In this document: positions 12,535-21,194 of the stretch, piece after piece
How positions within the stretch are numbered: position 1 is the stretch's first letter
Layout: each line of letters begins with the position of its first letter
Assembly: GCF_011761355.1 (NCBI RefSeq)
Contig: NZ_JAASRW010000001.1
Location: forward strand, 372,001 to 436,000
Length of the DNA: 64,000 nt
From: Paenibacillus lupini
GTDB lineage: Bacteria > Bacillota > Bacilli > Paenibacillales > Paenibacillaceae
Reading direction: 5' to 3'
Program-made: the position numbers and the translations under genes
The notes under the pieces: generated by a model
What the model saw: the letters and a program-made list of their open reading frames with translations, nothing else
Told to the model about the DNA's origin: nothing
Database searches by the model: none

Positions 12535-13329
12535 GTGGCCGTTCCTAAGAAGGCACAGGAGGTTTTGGATCAACATTGTATCCGATTGGAGCAGGAACTC
12601 CCTAATGTGGTCGAAGCTTATCATCTATTTGGCTCTGTTTCAATAGGGGCATTTCAGGAAGGGTTAAGTGATCTTGATTTTGTAGCTGTTACGAGTAGAC
12701 CGTTAAGGGAGCGGGAAGTGCAGGTTCTGGAGCAAATTCATCGTGATCTCGAACAGAAAATCCCCACAATAAGTCTGGATGGCAGATATGTCGTGAGGGA
12801 GGATATAGAGAGGCTGGCTTATAAAGATTGTCCTTATTACTATTTTAATAGCGGTAAGCTTGTGGGTATTGATAGATTTCACAAGAACTCGATAGATGCG
12901 TATCAGCTCAAGCAGTACGGCATCCCAATCTTGGGCAAAGATCCGCGTACGTACGATTACACCGTCGATTGGGACCTTTTAGCTCAGAATATGAAACGGA
13001 ACATCGAACAGTATTGGATGAATTGGAAAAGAAAAGTCGAGAGGTTCCCTGCCAGCCTTGGCATGTTGTATAAAGGTTGGATGATCGAGTGGGGTGTCTT
13101 AGGGGTCTCACGTATCTATTATTCCATTCGGGAACAGGACATGATCTCTAAGACTGGAGCTGGTGAGTACGCCCTACAGCATGTCCCAACTAGATGGCAT
13201 CGCATCATTCAGGAATCGATACAGTTACGAAGCGGCTCCAAGAAGTCGTTGTATCGCTCTAGACTCCAAAGAAGGAAAGATGCGCTAGCTTACATGGACT
13301 ATCTGATGAAGGAGTGTTTACGTGAATAA
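12535..13329 (+). CDS. Nucleotidyltransferase of the aminoglycoside adenylyltransferase type
   Basis: Residues about 30-60 contain the pol-beta-fold signature HLFGSVSIGAFQEGLSDLDF, with GS then two acidic residues (DLD) that bind metal. The helical C-terminal part (about 140-264) matches the length and layout of AadA-like ANT enzymes. GTG at 12535, six bases after AAGGGGG, gives 264 residues, the usual AadA size; the frame is open from 12487 but has no ribosome site there. It overlaps the HAD gene by eight bases. Antibiotic resistance is possible but unproven; many chromosomal members have unknown substrates. Confidence 0.8.
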   Translation: MAVPKKAQEVLDQHCIRLEQELPNVVEAYHLFGSVSIGAFQEGLSDLDFVAVTSRPLREREVQVLEQIHRDLEQKIPTISLDGRYVVREDIERLAYKDCPYYYFNSGKLVGIDRFHKNSIDAYQLKQYGIPILGKDPRTYDYTVDWDLLAQNMKRNIEQYWMNWKRKVERFPASLGMLYKGWMIEWGVLGVSRIYYSIREQDMISKTGAGEYALQHVPTRWHRIIQESIQLRSGSKKSLYRSRLQRRKDALAYMDYLMKECLRE

Positions 13330-13987
13330 GATAGAGACGGTTATCTTCGATCTTGACCAGACTTTACTCGATAAGCACGAATCCTTAATCTTGTTCGCAA
13401 ACCATCAATATGAAGCTTTTTCATTAGTGTCCTGCAACAACGTCAGTAGGGAATTTTTCATTGAGAAGTTTGTGGAGCTGAATCATGCTGTTCGGCCAAA
13501 AGAAGAAGTGTATGAGGAATTAATTGCTTTTTTCCAAATCGAGAGCGCTTTATTTCCTGCTATGTTAGAAGACCTGAACCATAACTTCCATGAATTTGTT
13601 ATTGGATACCCTGGTTTGGTGGATATGCTGCATGCGTTGAAAACAGCAGGTTACAAAATAGGCATGATTACGAATGGCAGAGCATTTTATCAGTTGAGCA
13701 AAATTAAGTCTCTTGGTATTGAAGGTTATTTTGACGATATTATTATTTCTGGTGCAGTGGGTATGAGAAAACCAGATCCTGCGATCTTCCAATTAGCTCT
13801 CGCTAATCTTGAAGCCTCTGCAGAACGTACCGTTTTTGTTGGAGATAACGTCAAGGCAGATATAGTTCCTTCGAAACAAATGGGAATGAGAACGGTATTA
13901 AAAAGTAAGATTGCTCATAATGAATATGCGGATGAGATCTGTAACGATTTGTTTGAGCTGCCTAGCATCATTGCAAAGCTTGCATAA
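13322..13987 (+). CDS. HAD-superfamily hydrolase
   Basis: A 221-residue phosphohydrolase with all four HAD motifs: IFDLDQTLLDK (nucleophile Asp and general acid Asp), MITNGR (motif II), the Lys in GMRKPDP (motif III) and FVGDNVKADIVPSKQMGM (motif IV). A helical cap lies about residues 20-95 (C1 type), like PGP or YjjG-type nucleotidases. GTG start with AAGGAG seven bases upstream; the start overlaps the nucleotidyltransferase end, so the two are translationally coupled. Substrate unknown. Confidence 0.9.
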   Translation: MNKIETVIFDLDQTLLDKHESLILFANHQYEAFSLVSCNNVSREFFIEKFVELNHAVRPKEEVYEELIAFFQIESALFPAMLEDLNHNFHEFVIGYPGLVDMLHALKTAGYKIGMITNGRAFYQLSKIKSLGIEGYFDDIIISGAVGMRKPDPAIFQLALANLEASAERTVFVGDNVKADIVPSKQMGMRTVLKSKIAHNEYADEICNDLFELPSIIAKLA

Positions 13988-13994
13988 CAAAAAC

Positions 13995-14030
13995 AACCGG
14001 GACACAAGATGAGTGTCCCGGTTTCGTTTG
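13995..14030. terminator. Bidirectional terminator
   Basis: An 11-bp stem, AACCGGGACAC with GTGTCCCGGTT, sits between convergent genes. T-rich tracts lie on both sides (TTTCGTTT on plus, GTTTTTGTT on minus). Confidence 0.85.
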
Positions 14031-14031
14031 G

Positions 14032-14634
14032 TTAATTCGCTTCTAAGAATTTCTCCATTTCAGTACGGTTTGTACCATCCTCAGAAGGAACCGTATTTGT
14101 TACACCCCAATAATCGCGTTGAACCGTTTCTTTATTAGGGAAAGCGTATAAGTCCAGATCATGAAGGATACGATGCATGAAACGTAAAGCATCCGGGTCA
14201 TGCTTTTCACGGGCAATATTGGCCAGCTCAATTAAAGTGTTCATATCCAATTGCAAGCCCTGTACACTCGTTAGCGCTTTACCGATTTCCTCATATTTAT
14301 TCGTATTGAATGCATCAGAGGTTAAAAATTCATTCCAAGCATCATCATTATCAGATGCGAAATTATCCAGTCCTCCACCCGTAACCTTTAAGTCAAAGGC
14401 AGCATGGAATTCTTTTATCGTCGTAATCGCACGGCCTTCTGTTGAGTTTGCCTCAAAATCAACCTGCGGAACATGCAGTGGTTTGTTCGTTGCTGCCGTA
14501 TTGGATTGATCAGCAGCTTCGACTTTATCTCCATCGTCCATTGCTTTCAGAACGAAATTAGCGCCAATTGCCCCAGCGCCGCATATCAGTACGAAAGCGA
14601 TAGCCGCTCCAATTAAATTCTCTTTCACTCTCAA
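14032..14634 (-). CDS. Membrane-anchored protein of unknown function
   Basis: A 200-residue protein I do not recognise. Residues 7-29 form a hydrophobic helix (LIGAAIAFVLICGAGAIGANF) acting as signal anchor, followed by a Ser/Thr/Asn-rich linker (35-60) and a mostly helical soluble domain outside the membrane. TTG start at 14634, nine bases after AAGGAGG. No cysteine lipobox. Monocistronic and convergent with the HAD gene. Confidence 0.7.
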   Translation of the reverse strand: MRVKENLIGAAIAFVLICGAGAIGANFVLKAMDDGDKVEAADQSNTAATNKPLHVPQVDFEANSTEGRAITTIKEFHAAFDLKVTGGGLDNFASDNDDAWNEFLTSDAFNTNKYEEIGKALTSVQGLQLDMNTLIELANIAREKHDPDALRFMHRILHDLDLYAFPNKETVQRDYWGVTNTVPSEDGTNRTEMEKFLEAN

Positions 14635-14855
14635 ATGAATAATCCTCCTTAGATGACTGTTAGGAATCGTAAACTTTAGTTTACCAAAATATAATTTCGA
14701 AAAGGTTTCTCTTAAATTATTTTAATAATTATTTACTTCGAATATAGGTTTCGTAAAGAAAAGCTAGGATAAGACGGTGATGAATATTTTTCCTTATTTA
14801 TACAATTGTACGCGAATTTGTTAGGTTGGTTGCGGTTCATCTAGAAGAGAAAAGA

Positions 14856-14885
14856 AAGGACCCCAGCTTCATGCTGAAGTCCTTT
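14856..14885 (-). terminator. Terminator of the GH2 gene
   Basis: AAGGAC and CAGC pair with GCTG and GTCCTT around a TTCAT loop, with a 2-base internal mismatch. T-rich sequence follows on the minus strand. The 260-bp gap from 14635 holds nothing else that I can identify. Confidence 0.7.
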
Positions 14886-14898
14886 TTTAGGTTGTTAC

Positions 14899-17800
14899 TT
14901 ACTCAGGTAGAAATTGGAATGACTTGAAATGGAATTGACTTCCCGGAAGGAAGATAAAGGTGACGGTCTGTGGTCCAGTAATACGATCCAGTGTATACTC
15001 ACGCTCGCAATATTCTTCGGAGTAAGCGAATTCCAGGAGCTGTTTCGAATCACCATCTGGACCACTGAACAGGACATGAATCGTATTGTTGTCAATCGGA
15101 GACTGACCATTGATCACGAGCTTACCTGCTCCCACATCCCCAAAATCCATATCCTCAAACACTAAGGAAACGTTATTGCCGATATTTTGAATAGAATCGC
15201 TAGCTAGCGTGTAGGTATCTCCATAGATCCGATTATTATCAAGTGCTTCAAGGCGTTCAAAAGCCTTAATGGCTTTATTGAATTGGAAGCCTTTCAGATG
15301 GATTTTCCGATTCAGAACAAAGCTGAGGGACGTAATCCCCTTCAATCTCCGCGGCAAACGGTAAGTCTCTTCTTGATAGACGTTCCATTTGGTCTGTTTG
15401 TGATAGGACACTTGGGTAATCAAGGAGGCGTTTGGCTCACCAGGAATGCCTTCCCATATGTCAATCAGGAACTGTGCACTGTCCAAAGAGAAGATCGGTA
15501 ATGTCAATTCATCCGTGCCAAAGCTGCCGAAATCAATATTGTCAAAGCAGATCCAGCTCTCACCATCTCTGCTTGTTGCAACACCACGTTCATTGCCATT
15601 GGTCAGATTGCGGCTTGACACGCTGTGATAACCGGCCGATACAAACTCATACGGATTGATAAATGCTTGTCCGACGCCGTTAATCCGGAATTCCATTAAG
15701 GAATAAAGTCGGGTTTTGTCAGCACCATTCTTCGTCGCACAACGGATATAGAAATCCCCATCGCTAAGTGCTGTTACGATGGCTTCTTGGCCATTTGCCT
15801 GCAGGCTTGCGATATTTGCATCCACTCCGGCTACGTTCGTAATCCGCCATTCAATCTCCTTATATGTGGCATTTCTAGGGTGAATAACGACTTGAACCGG
15901 AAGGGAGCGGGTATCAGCAGTTAGTTCATTTCCTTGCGGGCAGATAATCTCCAGCTTACGAACGGGAATTTCATCAGTCTCTAAATCTTCAACACGAGCT
16001 TCAGTAGACACGCCCGGGTTATAAGTATACAACGAGTATTCTTCAGTTGAATCGGCAGTTACAGGGTCAACGGAGGTTAACGTAATCTCGCTGGTCGTCA
16101 AGCCGTTGGAGGCTGCTCGAACTGTAATGGTTCCGCTCTCCAGTGTTGAGGCAATAACAGCAAGAAGCTTGCCGCTGAACATCCGGCGGTTAGTTCCTTT
16201 GTACGAATCGTAATCCGTGCTGTCGCCATTATCCAACCCGACAAGACGGCCAGGTCCATCAACTGATACATGTATCCGATTATTTGCGTTATCTACCGGC
16301 AGACCTTCATGGTCGAGGGCAGAGATCTCGATGAAGATCAGATCAGAACCATCGGCGGTTACGGTATCTTTATCCGGTGTGAGCTGGATGGCAGCTGCAT
16401 CTCCAAAGGAGGACTTCACATCGGTCGCAATCGGGTTGCCCAACTCATCGTAGGCAACAGCACGCAGAACGCCTTGTTTATAAGGGATCTGCCATTCACC
16501 AAGCAGCTTCTGTCCATGAACGTGGTCGATCTCATAAGTACCCATCGATACTTCATTGAAGAACAGCTCAATCTTTGGTGCATTCGAGCATACACGCACA
16601 TCAATTAACTGACCTTCAGAGAAATCCCAATACGGGAAAATATGAACCATCGGCTTAACTTTATAATCGGTCCATTCCGCCTGATAAATATAGAACGAGT
16701 CTTTCTTGAACCCAGCGGTATCCAGCTGTCCGAAATACGAGTTCTTCGTGTGATATGGGGTTGGCTCACCAATATAATCAAAGCCGGTCCACAGAAATTG
16801 TCCCATCGAGAAGGTTGCATCACGGTCAGCAATGATACAGGCTTCCGTGCTTCTTGCTCCCCAACTAGTGGAGCTGTTGCCAAGGGAAGAGCATTGCTCA
16901 TCATCATCCGCCAAGACGGATTGGGCAAGAGGGAAGTGGTAAATACCACGGCTTTGTACGGTCGAGCAGGTTTCACTGCCATATATGAACCAGTCCGGAT
17001 GTTCTTCGTGATGCTGCTGATAATATTTATCTCCATAGTTATAGCCAGCGAACTTGACCAAATCCGCACATTTCTGGGCGTTCTCCCATGGCATATAGTT
17101 AGAGCCAATGGTGACAACAGCATTGCCTTTTGGATCATGGAAGTGAACCTTGTCCCGAAGCTCAATCGTAAGAGCTTGTCCGCGTTCATCAGCATGGGTA
17201 TCATAGATTTCATTGCCGATACTCCACATCAGCATGCTGGGGTGGTTGCGGTCTCTGCGAACCCAGCTGGCAATATCCTTTTCCCACCAGTCGGCATAAA
17301 ATCTCGCAAAGTCATAAGTCGTTTTCGCCCGTTCCCACATATCGTACGCTTCGGATACAATAAGGATTCCCATCTCATCTGCTAATTCCATAAGCTCTAC
17401 AGCAGGCATGTTATGAGCAGTTCGAATGGCGTTTACACCCATTTCTTGAAGGAGGGCAATTTGTCTTCTTAGTGCCGTTTTATTCACTGCTGCACCAAGG
17501 CAGCCTAAATCATGATGCTGGCAGACACCTTGGAGCTTGACGTGACGGCCATTGAGGAAGAATCCTTTTTCCGTATCAAATTCAAATGTCCGGAAGCCGA
17601 AGGTTTGTTGTTCTACATCAATAACAACATCATCGGCAATAAGCTCCGTCTGGAGCTTATAACAGTTCGGCTGTTCGATATCCCATAGGAGCGGATCCTG
17701 AACCGTCAGGACGCTACTATAGGTTACCGTCTGATCAGCTTCTGATTGGAGGGAAACTTCAGCTTGGCCAATAATTGATGATGAGGCATCCAAAATGCTG

Positions 17801-18366
17801 TGGCGCAGCTTAAATTCAGCCGCACTAACCTGTTTCGTAAATACGACCTCGGTATCCACCTCAACGGCCCACGCCTCACCTTGATTGGAAGCAGAAATAT
17901 AGATCCCATCCGAAGCGAGATGTGTATTAGGTGAGATGACCAGCCATACGGGACGGTAGATCCCTGCACCAGAATACCAGCGGGAGTTCGGAGACTCATG
18001 AATTACCTGGACGTAGATTTCATTGTCGCCATTTAATAAATAAGGAGTAATGTCGAATTCAAACGTCGAGTAACCATTTTTCCAGGTACCGACTTCGCGT
18101 CCGTTGACATAGAGCTTCGAGTTCATGTAAACGCCTTCAAATCGCAGTGAATAACAGGTGTGAGGATCGATCTCAGTAAGAGTTATGGTTTTGCGATACC
18201 AGCCAACACTGTTCTCATACAGATTGTTCGAATCATAGATCAGCCAATCATGTGGGATGGTGATGGGGGACCAAGGAATCTCACCAGCTTTAATTGTATC
18301 TATCTCGGTTCCTAGCGGATGCTTGGAGAAATACCAGTCATTATTCAGCTTCTGTTTTTGGCTCAT
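14899..18366 (-). CDS. Glycoside hydrolase family 2 (beta-galactosidase-like) with tandem binding modules
   Basis: A 1,155-residue retaining glycosidase. Order: jelly-roll sugar-binding domain (1-150, IPHDWLIYD and SVGWYRKT), Ig-like (about 165-270), TIM barrel (about 275-580), further Ig-like domains (about 590-800), and two related C-terminal beta-sandwich modules, each with a DFGxxG..L pattern, like CBM6-type modules. Acid/base is Glu386 in WSIGNEIYD; nucleophile is predicted as Glu465 in YGSETCST. ATG at 18366 is eight bases after AAAGGAG. No signal peptide, so cytoplasmic and acting on imported oligosaccharides. Galactosidase versus glucuronidase or another beta-glycosidase cannot be settled by eye. 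Confidence 0.88.
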   Translation of the reverse strand: MSQKQKLNNDWYFSKHPLGTEIDTIKAGEIPWSPITIPHDWLIYDSNNLYENSVGWYRKTITLTEIDPHTCYSLRFEGVYMNSKLYVNGREVGTWKNGYSTFEFDITPYLLNGDNEIYVQVIHESPNSRWYSGAGIYRPVWLVISPNTHLASDGIYISASNQGEAWAVEVDTEVVFTKQVSAAEFKLRHSILDASSSIIGQAEVSLQSEADQTVTYSSVLTVQDPLLWDIEQPNCYKLQTELIADDVVIDVEQQTFGFRTFEFDTEKGFFLNGRHVKLQGVCQHHDLGCLGAAVNKTALRRQIALLQEMGVNAIRTAHNMPAVELMELADEMGILIVSEAYDMWERAKTTYDFARFYADWWEKDIASWVRRDRNHPSMLMWSIGNEIYDTHADERGQALTIELRDKVHFHDPKGNAVVTIGSNYMPWENAQKCADLVKFAGYNYGDKYYQQHHEEHPDWFIYGSETCSTVQSRGIYHFPLAQSVLADDDEQCSSLGNSSTSWGARSTEACIIADRDATFSMGQFLWTGFDYIGEPTPYHTKNSYFGQLDTAGFKKDSFYIYQAEWTDYKVKPMVHIFPYWDFSEGQLIDVRVCSNAPKIELFFNEVSMGTYEIDHVHGQKLLGEWQIPYKQGVLRAVAYDELGNPIATDVKSSFGDAAAIQLTPDKDTVTADGSDLIFIEISALDHEGLPVDNANNRIHVSVDGPGRLVGLDNGDSTDYDSYKGTNRRMFSGKLLAVIASTLESGTITVRAASNGLTTSEITLTSVDPVTADSTEEYSLYTYNPGVSTEARVEDLETDEIPVRKLEIICPQGNELTADTRSLPVQVVIHPRNATYKEIEWRITNVAGVDANIASLQANGQEAIVTALSDGDFYIRCATKNGADKTRLYSLMEFRINGVGQAFINPYEFVSAGYHSVSSRNLTNGNERGVATSRDGESWICFDNIDFGSFGTDELTLPIFSLDSAQFLIDIWEGIPGEPNASLITQVSYHKQTKWNVYQEETYRLPRRLKGITSLSFVLNRKIHLKGFQFNKAIKAFERLEALDNNRIYGDTYTLASDSIQNIGNNVSLVFEDMDFGDVGAGKLVINGQSPIDNNTIHVLFSGPDGDSKQLLEFAYSEEYCEREYTLDRITGPQTVTFIFLPGSQFHFKSFQFLPE

Positions 18367-18594
18367 GGGGCGAACTCCTTTCACTCTTGCAATTCTACTT
18401 CGATAGTGGCATTGAAGTACCCTAAAGTGCAATGAAAATACAAAAGAAGTAATATTATTCGAGTATATCATTTAATTATCTAAGTGAAGACCGTATGAAG
18501 TATGGAATTGAATAATGAGCTTAAATCCTATAAAATTAAGGCATAAGTCCCATTTTTGTAAACTATCGGATTAATGTGAGGAAAAGAAGGGGAG

Positions 18595-18795
18595 CTGAGG
18601 AAGATCTCTACAATTCGATCCATCCTATTGTGTGCGAAGTTATCACAGCAGTTCGTAGCCATCTTAACGGAAGAAGGCAAGAAGTGGAGCGGGAAGATCG
18701 AGAAGGTAGAAGAGCAGTTTGTACAGCTTCGATACGATGACAGCATGCTCATTCATGTACCTATCTGTATGATTGAAGAAGTTACAATGGCCTAA
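18595..18795 (+). CDS. Small Lsm-like protein with unclear start (possible frameshift)
   Basis: An open frame from 18580 to the TAA at 18793 whose C-terminal 50 residues look like a real small beta-barrel protein (QFVAILTEEGKKWSGKIEKV, QLRYDDSMLIHVPICMIEEV), similar to DUF2642/Sm-like folds in spore formers. No ATG or GTG is in frame: candidates are CTG 18595, ATT 18613 or TTG 18628, none with a good ribosome site, and ATG-TGA occurs directly upstream at 18574. A strong terminator follows 13 bases later, supporting a transcribed gene. It may be degraded or use a rare start. Confidence 0.4.
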   Translation: MRKISTIRSILLCAKLSQQFVAILTEEGKKWSGKIEKVEEQFVQLRYDDSMLIHVPICMIEEVTMA

Positions 18796-18807
18796 TAAAG
18801 TCTCGGG

Positions 18808-18832
18808 CAAGCTGACTCAGCTTGTCTTTTTT
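18808..18832 (+). terminator. Terminator of the small Lsm-like ORF
   Basis: CAAGCTG pairs with CAGCTTG (loop ACT), followed by TCTTTTTTT. Confidence 0.8.
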
Positions 18833-18923
18833 TATATAGTAGTGAGCCGTTATCCTTGTGCATGAATTGTCGGATAGGCAGGAACAGCTTTTGCTATTCT
18901 ATTGATAGGAAAGGAGGAAGGCA

Positions 18924-19802
18924 ATGAATACGCTGGACAATATGAACAAAGCCTTGAAATTTATCGAAGACAATCTGACAGAGGAGATTGATTTCAAAGA
19001 AGTAGCGAAGCGGGCGTGCTGCTCGGAATACCATTTTACAAGAATGTTCTCATTCCTTGCCGGAGTAACGTTATCCGAGTATATCCGCCGCCGGCGCTTG
19101 ACACTCGCAGCCTTTGATCTTATGGATTCGTCATCTACTCGAGTGATTGATATTGCAATCAAGTATGGTTATTCATCACCGGATTCCTTTACGAAGGCAT
19201 TCCAAGGCGTACACGGCATTACACCGTCAGAGGCGAGACATAGCGGCCAGTCTCTCAAAGCTTTTCCACGTATGTCCTTTCAATTATCTGTAACAGGGGG
19301 AGACGAAATGAATTACCGGATTGAAGAGAAGGAAGCATTCAGTATCGTTGGCATTATGAGAAGGGTTCCCATTGTGTTTGAGGGAGTGAACCCAGAGATT
19401 GCAGCTATGTGGCAAAGCTTGAACGAGGAATGGATTAATAAGATGAAGTCTTTGTCCAATATTACTCCAAATGGTCTGTTAAGTGCCTCCGTTCATTTCT
19501 CAGAAGGTCGTATGCAGGAAAAAGGGGAGTTGGATCACTATATTGGGGTTGCAACTACTGAAGCTTGTCCGGATGAATTTAGTGAGTTGAAGGTTGCTTC
19601 AAGCACCTGGGCTGTATTCGAAGCCGTTGGTCCATTCCCAGCAACTCTTCAGAATATTTGGGGCCGAATCTATTCGGAGTGGTTCCCGTCCTCGAATTAT
19701 GAAGTGGCTGAGGGTCCAGAAATCTTGTGGAACGAGCATAAGGATATTACATCGCCGACCTATCGGAGCGAGATTTGGATTCCGGTGGCGAGGAGAGCAT
19801 AG
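18924..19802 (+). CDS. AraC-family regulator with GyrI-like effector domain
   Basis: A 292-residue regulator. Residues 1-105 hold the two helix-turn-helix motifs of AraC/XylS ([20 protein letters not shown], then [21 protein letters not shown]). Residues about 130-290 form the SOUL/GyrI-like small-molecule binding domain ([19 protein letters not shown]). This N-terminal DNA-binding, C-terminal effector arrangement is that of Rob/BltR-like proteins, which often control drug efflux or detoxification. GGAGG lies seven bases before ATG. No obvious target beside it. Confidence 0.9.
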   Translation: MNTLDNMNKALKFIEDNLTEEIDFKEVAKRACCSEYHFTRMFSFLAGVTLSEYIRRRRLTLAAFDLMDSSSTRVIDIAIKYGYSSPDSFTKAFQGVHGITPSEARHSGQSLKAFPRMSFQLSVTGGDEMNYRIEEKEAFSIVGIMRRVPIVFEGVNPEIAAMWQSLNEEWINKMKSLSNITPNGLLSASVHFSEGRMQEKGELDHYIGVATTEACPDEFSELKVASSTWAVFEAVGPFPATLQNIWGRIYSEWFPSSNYEVAEGPEILWNEHKDITSPTYRSEIWIPVARRA

Positions 19803-19820
19803 CTCAAAAAGTATATATAG

Positions 19821-19850
19821 AAAGGGCACCTGCTGAAGGGTGCCTTTTCT
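19821..19850. terminator. Bidirectional terminator between AraC and sigma genes
   Basis: AAGG-GCACC pairs with GGTGC-CTT, followed by TTCT on plus and CTTTCTATATA on minus. It lies between convergent genes. Confidence 0.75.
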
Positions 19851-19853
19851 GCA

Positions 19854-21056
19854 TTATTCTAAGTTTAGCTCATGTCTTACATTCGTTACCCATTGGTTGT
19901 GGAATCCCTGTGCGGAATTGGAAAATACTTGAACAAAGTCGGTTGGCGTTCTAATAATCTTGTTAAGTGATTCCTGTCCATAACGCTTAAGGATAAACTC
20001 ACATAACAAATAGGAGAACTGGAAGCCTTTCTTCGTATCAAAATCCCATGTATTGTCTTCCAACTCTTCAAAGGTAGGAACTTCTCCACATCGTACCAAC
20101 TCTAAAATTGAATCATTAATATATTCTCTTGTCATTAATCCAGCTTCGAATCCGCCTATACCCTGGTATAACCATTTTGGTGCGGCCGGATTAATATCCT
20201 TCACTAGCCAAATGGTAAACAAATGTAAGGTTGATTTGAGAATAGAGGAATAAGTGTGCTCTGGACCCGGGTTCAAGGGAGAAGTGATTTTGATCGTATT
20301 TTCTTCAATCATACCCATGAACCAATTCGGAGCGTCAGGCTCCAGAACCGCTTGATGAAAAGTGTATAGATCCGGATAGATTTCAATCGTTAATGGATTG
20401 GTTGGCTGATGCTGCAATTCTGTACAAATTCGGTCGACATGTACTCGCAGGTGTTCGATGATATCTTGATAGATCTGTGTATCAGTTTTTAAATTAACTT
20501 TTGATTCGACATTTTTACTTACGATCGAGATGGAATCTATAATGGATAACATTTTTTGAGCCTCCCAATTATAAAGTTCCGTTCTAAGCCTTGCTATCGC
20601 TCTGTATAATCGATTCTTCACGGCACTCATCCGCATACCAACAAGCTCGGCTATCTCCTTAAATGTACAACCAACATCATAATGCAGAGAGATGATTTGT
20701 CTATCGAGCGGGCTTAGTTGAATGAGAGCACGAGTCACATCTATTCTTAATTCAACGTTCTTGGTGAACTCTAACGTAATGAACTGATTCTCCTGATCGA
20801 GTAGATCCATTGAAGATTCCAAGGTTCTGTGTTTTTTTCTAAATTCGTTCTTTAAGGTGTTATTCGCGATATGACAGAGCCAAGTGAATACACTTGCGTC
20901 TCCACGGAATGTATCCCAATTTTCCATTGCTTTCACAAAAGTTAACTGCGTTACGTCCTCTGCTGTCTGAATGTCGACCTTCAGTGCGAGGAATCGGTAT
21001 ATTTTTTTGTAATAGTTCTCATAAATTTCTTCTAGTTTGTCATTGGGCCCAGACAC
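19854..21056 (-). CDS. ECF-type sigma factor with long C-terminal extension like an inactive metallopeptidase
   Basis: A 400-residue protein. Sigma-70 region 2 spans about residues 10-75 (YENYYKKIYRFLALKVDIQT, FTWLCHIANNTLKNEFRKKH) and region 4 about 105-165 (LSPLDRQIISLHYDVGCTF, VKNRLYRAIARLRTEL). The remaining 235 residues are not a normal ECF tail. SSILKSTLHLFTIWL ... APKWLYQGIGGFEA has the spacing of peptidase-MA-type gluzincins (HExxH helix, then P-x-W-L-x-E-G-x-A), but the expected His-Glu pair is replaced, so it is probably non-catalytic. No anti-sigma gene is adjacent. GTG start, nine bases after GGAGG. The extension may sense a signal or regulate the sigma part; this is inference. 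Confidence 0.85.
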   Translation of the reverse strand: MSGPNDKLEEIYENYYKKIYRFLALKVDIQTAEDVTQLTFVKAMENWDTFRGDASVFTWLCHIANNTLKNEFRKKHRTLESSMDLLDQENQFITLEFTKNVELRIDVTRALIQLSPLDRQIISLHYDVGCTFKEIAELVGMRMSAVKNRLYRAIARLRTELYNWEAQKMLSIIDSISIVSKNVESKVNLKTDTQIYQDIIEHLRVHVDRICTELQHQPTNPLTIEIYPDLYTFHQAVLEPDAPNWFMGMIEENTIKITSPLNPGPEHTYSSILKSTLHLFTIWLVKDINPAAPKWLYQGIGGFEAGLMTREYINDSILELVRCGEVPTFEELEDNTWDFDTKKGFQFSYLLCEFILKRYGQESLNKIIRTPTDFVQVFSNSAQGFHNQWVTNVRHELNLE

Positions 21057-21194
21057 GTATGTGATCCTCCTTTGTCTTCACATATGATTAGACACTGAAA
21101 AGCTGGAATTGGCCACAGTAAGTAATTAAATTAATTGGTTAATTTTAACAAGGAGATATGCCATAATAGCCTTATTGAATCTAGGGAGGGAATC

